Shown here: piece after piece, positions 27,189 to 35,186 of the stretch | Layout: each line of letters starts with the position of its first letter | Numbering within the stretch: position 1 is the stretch's first letter | Assembly (NCBI RefSeq): GCF_025947285.1 | Contig: NZ_CP110008.1 | Location: 2,309,001 to 2,373,000 of the forward strand | Length of the DNA: 64,000 nucleotides | Direction of reading: 5' to 3' | From: Flavobacterium sp. N2820 | GTDB lineage: Bacteria; Bacteroidota; Bacteroidia; Flavobacteriales; Flavobacteriaceae | Program-made: the position numbers and the translations under genes | Notes under the pieces: generated by a model | What the model saw: only the letters and a program-made list of their open reading frames with translations | What the model was told of the DNA's origin: nothing | Databases searched by the model: none

Positions 27189-28340
27189 ATGCTTTTTAAA
27201 GATATTTTAGGTCAAGATCATATTAAAAATCACCTTACAAAAAGTGCTGAAGCGGGCAGAATTCCGCATGCACAATTGTTTGTTGGTCCCGAAGGTTGTG
27301 GCACACTTCCTATGGCGATTGCGTATGCACAATATATTTTGTGTGGCAATGAAGGTGGTGAAAACATAGGAGAAAATGCTGCTTGCAATCTTAAATTTGA
27401 ACATTTTTCGCATCCCGATTTACATTTTGTTTTTCCAGTTGCAACTACAGATAGCATAAAAAGCCATGCCGTTAGTGATCATTTCATGATAGAATGGCGC
27501 CAATTTTTAACCGAATCTCCGTATGGAAGTTTGTTCGATTGGTTGAAAAATCTCGGAATTCAGAACAAACAAGGGTTAATTGGTGTTGATGAAGCTACTG
27601 AAATCAATAAAAAATTATCATTAAAAGCTTATGAAGGTGGTTACAAAGTAATGATTATTTGGATGGCCGATAAAATGAATGGCCCTTCGGCAAATAAATT
27701 ATTGAAGTTATTAGAAGAACCACCTGCCAAAACCGTTTTTATTTTAATTACAGAAAGCACGAGCGATATGTTGCAAACGATTTTATCGCGCTGTCAAGTG
27801 ATTGATTTTATAGGTTTGAGCGAAAGTGTAATTGCTGAAGCTTTCGTTTCACGTGAAAATTGTGAGCCAACTGTTGCTAAAAAAATCGCGCATCAAAGTG
27901 AAGGAAATTATAACAAAGCATTACATATTTTAAGAAAAGAGGATGATGAATTTCCTTTTGACGAATGGTTTGTAGAATGGGTGAGAAGTGCTTTTAGAGC
28001 AAAAGGAAATGCCGCAGCCATTAACGATTTAATTGCTTGGAGCGAAAACATTGCATCCACTGGAAGAGAAACCCAAAAACAATTTTTACATTACTGCATT
28101 CACTTTTTTAGACAAGCTTTATTGCTGAATTACAAAGCAAATGATTTAGTGTTTTTAGAAACAAAAGTGCCAAAATTTGAATTAGAAAAATTTGCTCCGT
28201 TTGTAAATGGTGCAAATATTACAGATATTTACAAAGAATTAGAAGACGCTATTTATCATATCGAACGCAATGGAAATAGCAAGATCATCTTAACCGATTT
28301 ATCTATAAAATTAACTCGATTAATCCACAAAAACGCATAA
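27189..28340 (+). CDS. holB: DNA polymerase III subunit delta prime
   Basis: Clamp-loader subunit with the AAA+ fold. It has 383 residues. N-terminal F-K-D-I-L-G-Q-D-H-I and I-P-H-A-Q-L-F-V-G-P-E-G-C-G are typical; the Walker A lysine is missing (G-P-E-G-C-G-T-L), as expected for the non-hydrolysing delta prime subunit. Sensor-1 region S-R-C-Q-V-I-D-F and L-L-K-L-L-E-E-P-P confirm the family. It is divergent from pgk. It contains a 13/16 match to parS at 27845-27860. Confidence 0.92.
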   Translation: MLFKDILGQDHIKNHLTKSAEAGRIPHAQLFVGPEGCGTLPMAIAYAQYILCGNEGGENIGENAACNLKFEHFSHPDLHFVFPVATTDSIKSHAVSDHFMIEWRQFLTESPYGSLFDWLKNLGIQNKQGLIGVDEATEINKKLSLKAYEGGYKVMIIWMADKMNGPSANKLLKLLEEPPAKTVFILITESTSDMLQTILSRCQVIDFIGLSESVIAEAFVSRENCEPTVAKKIAHQSEGNYNKALHILRKEDDEFPFDEWFVEWVRSAFRAKGNAAAINDLIAWSENIASTGRETQKQFLHYCIHFFRQALLLNYKANDLVFLETKVPKFELEKFAPFVNGANITDIYKELEDAIYHIERNGNSKIILTDLSIKLTRLIHKNA

Positions 28341-28342
28341 TT

Positions 28343-28732
28343 ATGACACAAGTAGCTCCACTATTAGTTTTGGCTTTTTTAGCAATTACTTTTTTACAAT
28401 CTGGATATGATAAAATGAAAGACTGGAAAGGTAATGTCGAATGGTTAAATGGACATTTTGCCAACACCGTTTTAGCGAAACAAGTTCCTTTTGCTTTAGG
28501 AATTGTATTGCTTTTAGAAATTGTTTCGGGTGTTTTATGTGTTTCGGGTATTATTCAAAACATCATGCAAGATGTGGTGATAAAAGGTTTAGGCTTTTAT
28601 GGCGCCATTTTATCTTGTGTTACTTTATTATTTCTTTTGTTTGGACAACGATTAGCAAAAGATTATGATGGTGCAAGAACTATTGTAATTTACTTTATTC
28701 CAGCTGTAATGTTGGTAAACTGGTTGAGTTAA
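28343..28732 (+). CDS. DoxX family membrane protein
   Basis: A 129-residue protein with four hydrophobic segments, consistent with DoxX/TerC-like small membrane proteins. Motif L-Q-S-G-Y-D-K-M-K-D-W near residue 19 matches the family start. It is two bases downstream of holB and likely co-transcribed. Its stop codon overlaps that of the convergent helicase gene by four bases. Function unknown. Confidence 0.82.
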   Translation: MTQVAPLLVLAFLAITFLQSGYDKMKDWKGNVEWLNGHFANTVLAKQVPFALGIVLLLEIVSGVLCVSGIIQNIMQDVVIKGLGFYGAILSCVTLLFLLFGQRLAKDYDGARTIVIYFIPAVMLVNWLS

Positions 28733-31005
28733 TTTGTTATACTTGCTTTATACAAACGCAATTCGTCCCAAGTGAATGTATCGCCGTGAATTTCTTTTAA
28801 TTCGCCTAAACTTTCGCCTTTAAAATCTTTAAAAGCCGCTTTTAAATCGGAAATTTTATCTTCTGGTAAAATGTCTGAAAGTTGCACGATTTCCATTTGA
28901 ATCAACTTGGTAAAATGGTTGTAGATGGTTTGTGGTGTGAGTTTTCGCTGTTTTGCAATTTCGTAAATTGATAGGTTTTGTTTCCACAATTCCAAAGTAT
29001 CTTCAATGGTGGATTTCTTTGGTTCTTTTGTTTTTTTCTTTTTCGAATCGGTGTAATACGAAACATCTTCGTCGTCTTCCACCAAAGCGGCATGCGAAGT
29101 TCTAAAACGTTCTGCCACAACCACTAACTTATTGATTTTGTATGTACTAATTTCTTCAGAAACTAAATTTTCTTTCGTAATTTCTTTACCTTCTACAATG
29201 ATATTCGTAAGTAATTTCGCTTTTTTAAGTTGTAAAATCGCTTTAATTTGAAGTTCTTCTAAAGCCAATAATTCATCATAAAACGTTTTTACTTTTTTGA
29301 TGCGTTTTACTTCTTCAATTTTTAATAATAATTCTTCGGCTACAGTATCTAATGTTTTAAAAAAGTATTGATAAGCTGCATCACATCGTTCTTTTACAAA
29401 ATTAACATCCAAATTTTCATCGTAGAAAATTTTCTGTAATTGCGATAGAAATTTTCCGGAAGGTTCTAAAATTTCGGCTATTTTTTCTTGTTGGGTTTTT
29501 GCCCAATCGTTGTGTTTGGTTTTAGGCGATTTTGGTGCTTCAGAATTATAACTGAACAAATGATTGCGCCATTCTTGACCTAATTCTTTGAAATCAAATG
29601 AATTAAGTAGTGTATTCAACCAAAAAATCAATGTTTCTTTAGCTAATGAATGTTGTAAGATTTCTTCGGAAGCTTTATTTTCGGCATAATTGAGTACTTC
29701 CTCATCACTTGAAATGCCATTCATTCGTAACGGAGAAAGCAAAATAAGCCCTTTTAACGAACGCAAACGCGATAAAGCCACATAGGCTTGTCCAGGTGCA
29801 AAAACTTGCGATACATCAAGCGCTGCTTTGTCAAATGTTAACCCTTGACTTTTATGTACTGTAATTGCCCATGCTAACTTGATAGGGTAGTGGACAAATG
29901 TTCCAATTACATCTTCTTCAATTTCTTTGGTATTTTCATTGATCTTATAACGAATGTTTTGCCATTCATAACGTTCTACTTCTATGGTTTTATTTTCTTC
30001 TGGAAAGTGAACAAAAATTTCTTTTTCGGTTAATGATTTAATGACACCCATTTTTCCGTTATAATATTGCTTTTCGAAATTCAAATCATTTTTAACAAAC
30101 ATGACTTGCGAACCAACTTTAAGTTGTAATTTTTCGTCTAATGGAAATATTTTCTCTGGAAAATCGCCTGTAATTTCAGGTAAATAGGTGAATTGCTTGC
30201 CTTCAAGATCTTGTAAAGACTTTGCGTTTATGGTATCCGCTTTGGAATTGTGAGTAGTTAAAATGATGAATCCTTTATTTTTCTTGAGATCAAAATCGGG
30301 TTGTACAAATTGATTTAGAATCTTGACGTCTTCGGAAGTGATTTTATTGTGACGTAAATTGTTTAAAACATCAATAAATTCGGCATCGGTTTGACGAAAA
30401 ATTTTATCCAACTCAATATACAACGGCGGATATTGTTGGATGATATGGGAATGAAAAAAGAACATGCCTCGATAATAATTCTTTAGCATTTCCCATTCTT
30501 CATTTTTTACCACTGGCGGTAATTGTAGTAAATCTCCTATAAATAAAACTTGAACTCCGCCGAAAGGTCTTTCGTTTCTTCTGACTTTTCGCATCATAAA
30601 ATCCATGGCATCCAGTACATCGGCACGGAGCATAGAAACTTCGTCGATTACCAACAATTCCATATTTCGGATTACAGAACGTTTCACGTTGTTCATCTTG
30701 AAATGGCGACCTAACGAATCGCGATTTTCAAATTTTACAGTGTCAGAAAAGTGTGGAAGTTGTTTGTTATCAGGGATGAAAGCGGCAAAGGGCAATTGAA
30801 ACATCGAATGAATTGTAACGCCATTTGCATTCAAAGCAGCAATTCCGGTAGGTGCTACAACAACTGTATTTTTATGTGTTGTGGCAATAATTTCTTTTAA
30901 AAGAGTGGTTTTTCCGGTTCCTGCTTTTCCGGTAAGAAAAATGGATTTATTGGTTTGATTAATAAATCTAAGGGTGTAAGTGGCTGCGGCTGATAATGGT
31001 TCCAT
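28729..31005 (-). CDS. Pif1/RecD-like helicase with C-terminal helix-turn-helix domain
   Basis: A 758-residue SF1 helicase from the ATG at 31005 (M-E-P-L-S-A-A-A); an upstream alternative adds 8 unsupported residues. Walker A is G-K-A-G-T-G-K-T-T (about 25-33), Walker B is V-I-D-E-V-S-M, and the C-terminal helicase motif is A-W-A-I-T-V-H-K-S-Q-G-L-T-F with V-A-L-S-R-L-R-S. The last ~90 residues hold an HTH of the form I-Y-E-I-A-K-Q-R-K-L-T-P-Q-T-I-Y-N-H, as in RecQ/Pif1-type C-termini. It likely acts in genome maintenance. Confidence 0.9.
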   Translation of the reverse strand: MEPLSAAATYTLRFINQTNKSIFLTGKAGTGKTTLLKEIIATTHKNTVVVAPTGIAALNANGVTIHSMFQLPFAAFIPDNKQLPHFSDTVKFENRDSLGRHFKMNNVKRSVIRNMELLVIDEVSMLRADVLDAMDFMMRKVRRNERPFGGVQVLFIGDLLQLPPVVKNEEWEMLKNYYRGMFFFHSHIIQQYPPLYIELDKIFRQTDAEFIDVLNNLRHNKITSEDVKILNQFVQPDFDLKKNKGFIILTTHNSKADTINAKSLQDLEGKQFTYLPEITGDFPEKIFPLDEKLQLKVGSQVMFVKNDLNFEKQYYNGKMGVIKSLTEKEIFVHFPEENKTIEVERYEWQNIRYKINENTKEIEEDVIGTFVHYPIKLAWAITVHKSQGLTFDKAALDVSQVFAPGQAYVALSRLRSLKGLILLSPLRMNGISSDEEVLNYAENKASEEILQHSLAKETLIFWLNTLLNSFDFKELGQEWRNHLFSYNSEAPKSPKTKHNDWAKTQQEKIAEILEPSGKFLSQLQKIFYDENLDVNFVKERCDAAYQYFFKTLDTVAEELLLKIEEVKRIKKVKTFYDELLALEELQIKAILQLKKAKLLTNIIVEGKEITKENLVSEEISTYKINKLVVVAERFRTSHAALVEDDEDVSYYTDSKKKKTKEPKKSTIEDTLELWKQNLSIYEIAKQRKLTPQTIYNHFTKLIQMEIVQLSDILPEDKISDLKAAFKDFKGESLGELKEIHGDTFTWDELRLYKASITN

Positions 31006-31050
31006 GTGGCTTATAAATTTGAAATACAAATATATAGAAACAATTAGAAA

Positions 31051-31078
31051 TAAAAAAGTCCTGATTTCTCAGGACTTT
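31051..31078 (-). terminator. Terminator after the OmpH-like gene
   Basis: AAAGTCCTGA, loop TTTC, TCAGGACTTT: perfect 10-bp stem, and on the minus strand a run of six T. Confidence 0.9.
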
Positions 31079-31081
31079 CAA

Positions 31082-31651
31082 CTATTTTTTATCTTCTTCT
31101 TTAGTGGCTACTTTATCGTCTTTTTTTGAAGATGACTTATATTTATCATTTAACAACTTTGTTACTTCTTTAGTAATGTCATTAGATTCTTTAGCATAAA
31201 TAACACCCGGACTATCGTATACATAGTCATAATCATTTTTCTTTGCATAATCACTGATAAATTCTTTAATATCTTTTACCAAACTATCCATTTCTTTTCC
31301 GCTTTCTTCTTGAATCTGTCTTACTAAAGCTTGCTGTTTTATATTTAATTGTTCCTCTCTTCTTTGCATTTCTTCACCTTTAGCTTGAGCCCATGCTGGT
31401 CCTTTTACTTGAGCTTGCGCTCTAGCTAATTCAAAATCTGTTTGAAAATTTTTTGCTTCTGCTTGCAATTCTCTACCCATTTCTTCAGATTTAACATTAT
31501 ATCTGTCTTTCATTTCTTGAGCTTGTACATTTTCTTCCAACAATTTAGCAGTGTCTATATATGCAGTTTTGAATTCTTTTGCAGATGTTTCAGATTTGTT
31601 ACAAGCTAATATGCTTAATGCAACTCCTAAAATTAAAATGGCTTTTTTCAT
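31082..31651 (-). CDS. OmpH/Skp-like lipoprotein
   Basis: A 189-residue protein with lipobox I-L-A-C (cysteine at 17). The mature part is a Skp/OmpH fold: short strands at either end (A-Y-I-D-T-A-K-L-L; Y-D-Y-V-Y-D-S-P-G-V-I-Y-A) around a long Glu/Gln/Lys-rich coiled coil (about 45-130). Skp family members chaperone outer-membrane proteins through the periplasm. Lipidation is a variation on soluble Skp. The C-terminal tail is Lys/Asp-rich and disordered. Confidence 0.88.
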   Translation of the reverse strand: MKKAILILGVALSILACNKSETSAKEFKTAYIDTAKLLEENVQAQEMKDRYNVKSEEMGRELQAEAKNFQTDFELARAQAQVKGPAWAQAKGEEMQRREEQLNIKQQALVRQIQEESGKEMDSLVKDIKEFISDYAKKNDYDYVYDSPGVIYAKESNDITKEVTKLLNDKYKSSSKKDDKVATKEEDKK

Positions 31652-31887
31652 TTTTGTAAATAATTAATAATTTTTGTAAAAGTAATAATAAGTTGGTAAG
31701 TAGCAAATTTGTTGCTTTTTTATTTATTTTTAAACTATAAGAATTTTTTATGTAATTTTAAGATTTCTATAATCATAAACTATAAAAAACGACTTCATTA
31801 AATCAATTGTGGTAAATCCTTTAAAAAAAGGTAATAAATTCCTTCACAAACAGTAAAAAAACACTTTAAAACGCTTTAAAATGATTT

Positions 31888-32736
31888 TTACTTGTTTTTT
31901 AGCACATAAATATGCGAAGAAAACTCTTTTTTGAACAATCCAGAAAGATTTGAAATCAAACCTATAAAAAACCCAGAAACAAAATTCATTTTTCCTGTTT
32001 TGTATTTTTCAGATAAAAGTGAAACATAAAAACTATCAAACCACATTGGTTTAACATCTTCTAGGTTCATGTTTTGTTTGTCGAATAATTTTTCGATAGC
32101 TGTTTTTGAAAAATGCCACAAATGTCTTGGCACATCATAAGCGGCCCAAAATGCTCCGTAATGTTTTGCATCGTACGATTTGAAATTTGGAACCGCAATG
32201 ATAATTGTTCCTGAAGGTTTTAATAATCGTTTCAATTCAGCTACTTGATGTTCGACATCTGGAACATGTTCTAAAACATGCCACATCGTTATCACATCAA
32301 ATGAATTGCTTTCTAGTTTTTCAATCGTATCCCCAAACTTAATTCCTTTACCTAAAGCAATTCCTTTTGCTTTATCGTTAGGTTCAATCCCAAGAATTTC
32401 CCAATTTTGATTTTTTGCTTCTAAAAGAAAATCACCTGTTCCAGCACCAATATCTAAAATTCTTCCCTTTAGAGGTTGGTACGAATGAATTAAACTCACT
32501 TTTTTACGAATAGCATTTCTTTTTACGAAATGATACATTTTTTCAAACAACGTCCGTTTTCCATCCGTGTGCGAAATATAATCTTCAAATTCATAATATG
32601 AACCTAGTTTATCCAAAGTAGGTTGCGGATGTGTTTTTAAGAGTTGGTATTCTTCATTTAACAACAAGGAAAAAGATTCTCCGGAAACTGAAAAATCTTT
32701 AACGGTAATAAAACTTTTATCTTCTAAAAAATTCAT
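31888..32736 (-). CDS. Class I SAM-dependent methyltransferase
   Basis: A 282-residue enzyme. The SAM motif I is I-L-D-I-G-A-G-T-G-D-F near residue 95, the acidic post-I residue is in I-L-G-I-E-P-N-D, and motif IV is M-W-H-V-L-E-H-V-P-D. A conserved N-terminal strip precedes the fold and the C-terminus is hydrophobic, as in methyltransferase family 11/23 proteins. No substrate is evident. It lies downstream of mnmG on the same strand. Confidence 0.87.
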   Translation of the reverse strand: MNFLEDKSFITVKDFSVSGESFSLLLNEEYQLLKTHPQPTLDKLGSYYEFEDYISHTDGKRTLFEKMYHFVKRNAIRKKVSLIHSYQPLKGRILDIGAGTGDFLLEAKNQNWEILGIEPNDKAKGIALGKGIKFGDTIEKLESNSFDVITMWHVLEHVPDVEHQVAELKRLLKPSGTIIIAVPNFKSYDAKHYGAFWAAYDVPRHLWHFSKTAIEKLFDKQNMNLEDVKPMWFDSFYVSLLSEKYKTGKMNFVSGFFIGLISNLSGLFKKEFSSHIYVLKNK

Positions 32737-32784
32737 TTATTTTATTTTTATGCGAAAGGGTTATTTTAATAGGGTTAGCAGCGT

Positions 32785-32800
32785 TGTTTCACGTGAAACA
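32785..32800. promoter_or_regulatory. parS site 1 (ParB-binding palindrome)
   Basis: TGTTTCACGTGAAACA is a perfect 16-bp palindrome identical to the parS consensus TGTTnCACGTGAAACA. It lies between mnmG and the methyltransferase gene. Confidence 0.88.
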
Positions 32801-32805
32801 TTTTT

Positions 32806-32838
32806 TACTGAATACTAAAAACTGAACACTGAATACTT
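32806..32838. repeat. Intergenic CTGAACACTGA repeat
   Basis: ACTGAATACTAAAAACTGAACACTGAATAC immediately after the mnmG stop. It is a half copy of the AGTGTTCAG/CTGAACACT palindromic family. Confidence 0.65.
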
Positions 32839-32840
32839 TC

Positions 32841-34712
32841 TTATCTTCCCATGTATATTAACAACACCGAAATATCACTCGGTGAAACTCCGCTAATACG
32901 AGAAGCTTGTGCGATAGTTCGAGGTCGTATTTTATTTAATTTTTGTTTGGCCTCAATTGAAATCGATTGAATTTTATCGAAATTAAAATTATCTGGAATA
33001 ATCATATCTTCTAAACGAGTCAACTTATCCGCATTGTTTTTTTCCTTTTCGATGTAACCAGAATATTTTACTTGAATTTCGGCTTGTTCAACAACTTCGC
33101 GATCCAAATCATGTTCTTCAATGTAAGCAGCTACTTTTTTAAACTTTCTAAAATCTTCCAAATCCAATTGCGGACGAGAAAAGACTTTAAACATTTTATC
33201 GGGTTGACTCATTGGAGCAGAACCTTTAGCTTCCAAAATTGGATTTGCTTCTTCAGGTTTTAAACTTGTTTCTTTAAAGAAATTCACCATCGCATCCGAT
33301 TGTGAAAATTTTTGTTCCATACGAATCAAACGGTCTTCTTTCGCTAAACCAATTTCAAATGCTTTAGGTGTTAATCTAAAATCAGCATTATCTTGACGCA
33401 ATAATGTTCTGTATTCAGCACGAGAAGTAAACATTCGATAGGGTTCTTCTGTGCCTTTTGTAATCAAATCGTCGATAAGAACACCGATGTAAGCCTCATC
33501 TCTTTTTAATATAAATGGCTCTCTATTTTGCACTTTTAACGCTGCATTTATTCCTGCCATTAATCCTTGAGAAGCCGCTTCTTCATAACCTGTGGTTCCA
33601 TTAATTTGTCCTGCAAAATACAAACCTTCTACTAATTTAGTTTCTAAAGTGTGTTGCAATTGTGTAGGAGGGAAGTAATCGTATTCAATAGCATAACCAG
33701 GTCTGAAAAATTTCACATGCTCAAATCCAGTTACGGAACGCAATGCTTTAAACTGAACATCTTCTGGTAATGAAGTTGAAAATCCGTTGATGTAATATTC
33801 ACATGTTGTCCAACCTTCAGGTTCAACAAAAAGCTGGTGACGTTCTTTATCTGCAAAACGGTTAATCTTATCTTCAATCGAAGGACAATATCTTGGGCCA
33901 AGACTTTTTATTCTTCCGTTAAACATTGGACTACGATCAAAACCTTCACGTAAAATATCATGCACTTCTAATGAAGTATAAGACATCCAACAAGAACGTT
34001 GTGTTTTTAATGGGGCGGTTAAATTAGAATACGAGAATTTCTCTGGAACTTCATCACCAGGCTGTTCAGTCATTTTAGAAAAATCCAAAGAACGGCCATC
34101 AACACGTGGAGGCGTTCCGGTTTTCATTCTTCCTGATTCAAAACCAAGTTTCACTAAATCTTCTGTAATTCCAAAAGAAGCACTTTCACCTGCACGGCCA
34201 CCACCGAATTGTTTGTCACCAATATGAATCAAACCGTTCAAAAAAGTCCCGTTTGTCAACACAACTGACTTTGCTTTAATTTCAACTCCAAGCGAAGTTT
34301 TGACTCCAACAATCTTTCCGTTCTCAGCTATAATTCCAGCCACCATTTCTTGATAGAAATCCAAGTTAGGTGTATTCTCCAACATCGTTCTCCACTCATC
34401 CGAAAAACGCATTCTGTCAGATTGCACTCTTGGCGACCACATCGCAGGACCTTTTGATTTATTCAACATCTTGAATTGAATCGCTGTCTTGTCTGAAACA
34501 ATTCCGGAATATCCGCCTAACGCATCGATTTCACGCACAATTTGTCCTTTTGCAATTCCACCCATAGCAGGATTACACGACATCTGCGCAATGTTTTGAA
34601 GATTCATTGTCACCAAAAGGGTAGAGCACCCCATATTGGCAGCAGCGGCAGCAGCTTCACAACCGGCGTGACCAGCACCCACAACAATTACATCATATTG
34701 ATTTAAAAACAT
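32841..34712 (-). CDS. mnmG: tRNA uridine-5-carboxymethylaminomethyl modification enzyme MnmG (GidA)
   Basis: FAD enzyme that, with MnmE, modifies the wobble uridine of certain tRNAs. It has 623 residues, normal length. The FAD-binding motif is V-V-G-A-G-H-A-G-C-E-A-A near the N-terminus, and signatures G-P-R-Y-C-P-S-I-E-D-K and G-Q-I-N-G-T-T-G-Y-E-E-A are intact. The C-terminal helical domain ends I-S-G-V-S-P-S-D-I-S-V-L-L. In many bacteria it sits near the origin; here parS sites flank it on both sides. Confidence 0.98.
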   Translation of the reverse strand: MFLNQYDVIVVGAGHAGCEAAAAAANMGCSTLLVTMNLQNIAQMSCNPAMGGIAKGQIVREIDALGGYSGIVSDKTAIQFKMLNKSKGPAMWSPRVQSDRMRFSDEWRTMLENTPNLDFYQEMVAGIIAENGKIVGVKTSLGVEIKAKSVVLTNGTFLNGLIHIGDKQFGGGRAGESASFGITEDLVKLGFESGRMKTGTPPRVDGRSLDFSKMTEQPGDEVPEKFSYSNLTAPLKTQRSCWMSYTSLEVHDILREGFDRSPMFNGRIKSLGPRYCPSIEDKINRFADKERHQLFVEPEGWTTCEYYINGFSTSLPEDVQFKALRSVTGFEHVKFFRPGYAIEYDYFPPTQLQHTLETKLVEGLYFAGQINGTTGYEEAASQGLMAGINAALKVQNREPFILKRDEAYIGVLIDDLITKGTEEPYRMFTSRAEYRTLLRQDNADFRLTPKAFEIGLAKEDRLIRMEQKFSQSDAMVNFFKETSLKPEEANPILEAKGSAPMSQPDKMFKVFSRPQLDLEDFRKFKKVAAYIEEHDLDREVVEQAEIQVKYSGYIEKEKNNADKLTRLEDMIIPDNFNFDKIQSISIEAKQKLNKIRPRTIAQASRISGVSPSDISVLLIYMGR

Positions 34713-34726
34713 CTTTATAAATATTA

Positions 34727-34742
34727 TGTTCCACGTGAAACA
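34727..34742. promoter_or_regulatory. parS site 2
   Basis: TGTTCCACGTGAAACA, an exact match to the B. subtilis parS consensus, in the 54-base spacer between ybeY and mnmG. Confidence 0.9.
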
Positions 34743-34766
34743 TTTAAAAAACTTTAGTTTATACGC

Positions 34767-35186
34767 TTAATGTTCCACGTGAAACATTTGCATTTTTTCT
34801 TCTTCTTTAGAACGCATCAAAGCTTCATCTTTAGGTGACTTATCTTTGTATCCACAATAGTGCAAGACACCGTGCGACAATACACGTTTTAGTTCATCAT
34901 CAAAAGGAACGTTAAAATCATTCGCATTATCCTTAACTCGTTCTACAGAAACGAAAATATCGCCTTGTAATACATTTCCTACCGTGTAATCAAAACTGAT
35001 GATGTCTGTTAATGTATCATGATCTAAATATTCTACATTAATTTTATGTAAGTAATCGTCATCACAAAAGATATAATTGATTTCGCCTTCATCAAATCCT
35101 TCGGATTCAATTATACGAGAAATCCAATCTTCATATTGGGCTTCATTATCGAGTTTGAAATCTGTTTCGTAATTAAAACTAATCAT
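34767..35186 (-). CDS. ybeY: Endoribonuclease YbeY
   Basis: rRNA maturation and quality-control nuclease, UPF0054 family. It has 139 residues. The metal site reads H105-G-V-L-H109-Y-C-G-Y-K-D115. The usual third histidine (H-x3-H-x5-H) is aspartate here, which as far as I recall is the common Bacteroidetes version. The last residues, M-F-H-V-E-H, are encoded by a perfect parS site. The start overlaps the DUF4175 gene's end by eight bases, so translation is coupled. Confidence 0.93.
   Translation of the reverse strand: MISFNYETDFKLDNEAQYEDWISRIIESEGFDEGEINYIFCDDDYLHKINVEYLDHDTLTDIISFDYTVGNVLQGDIFVSVERVKDNANDFNVPFDDELKRVLSHGVLHYCGYKDKSPKDEALMRSKEEEKMQMFHVEH
34771..34786. promoter_or_regulatory. 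parS site 3, inside the ybeY coding sequence
   Basis: TGTTCCACGTGAAACA, exact consensus, ending one base before the ybeY stop codon. Read on the minus strand it encodes the C-terminal F-H-V-E-H. It is 44 bases from site 2, about four helical turns. Confidence 0.9.
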
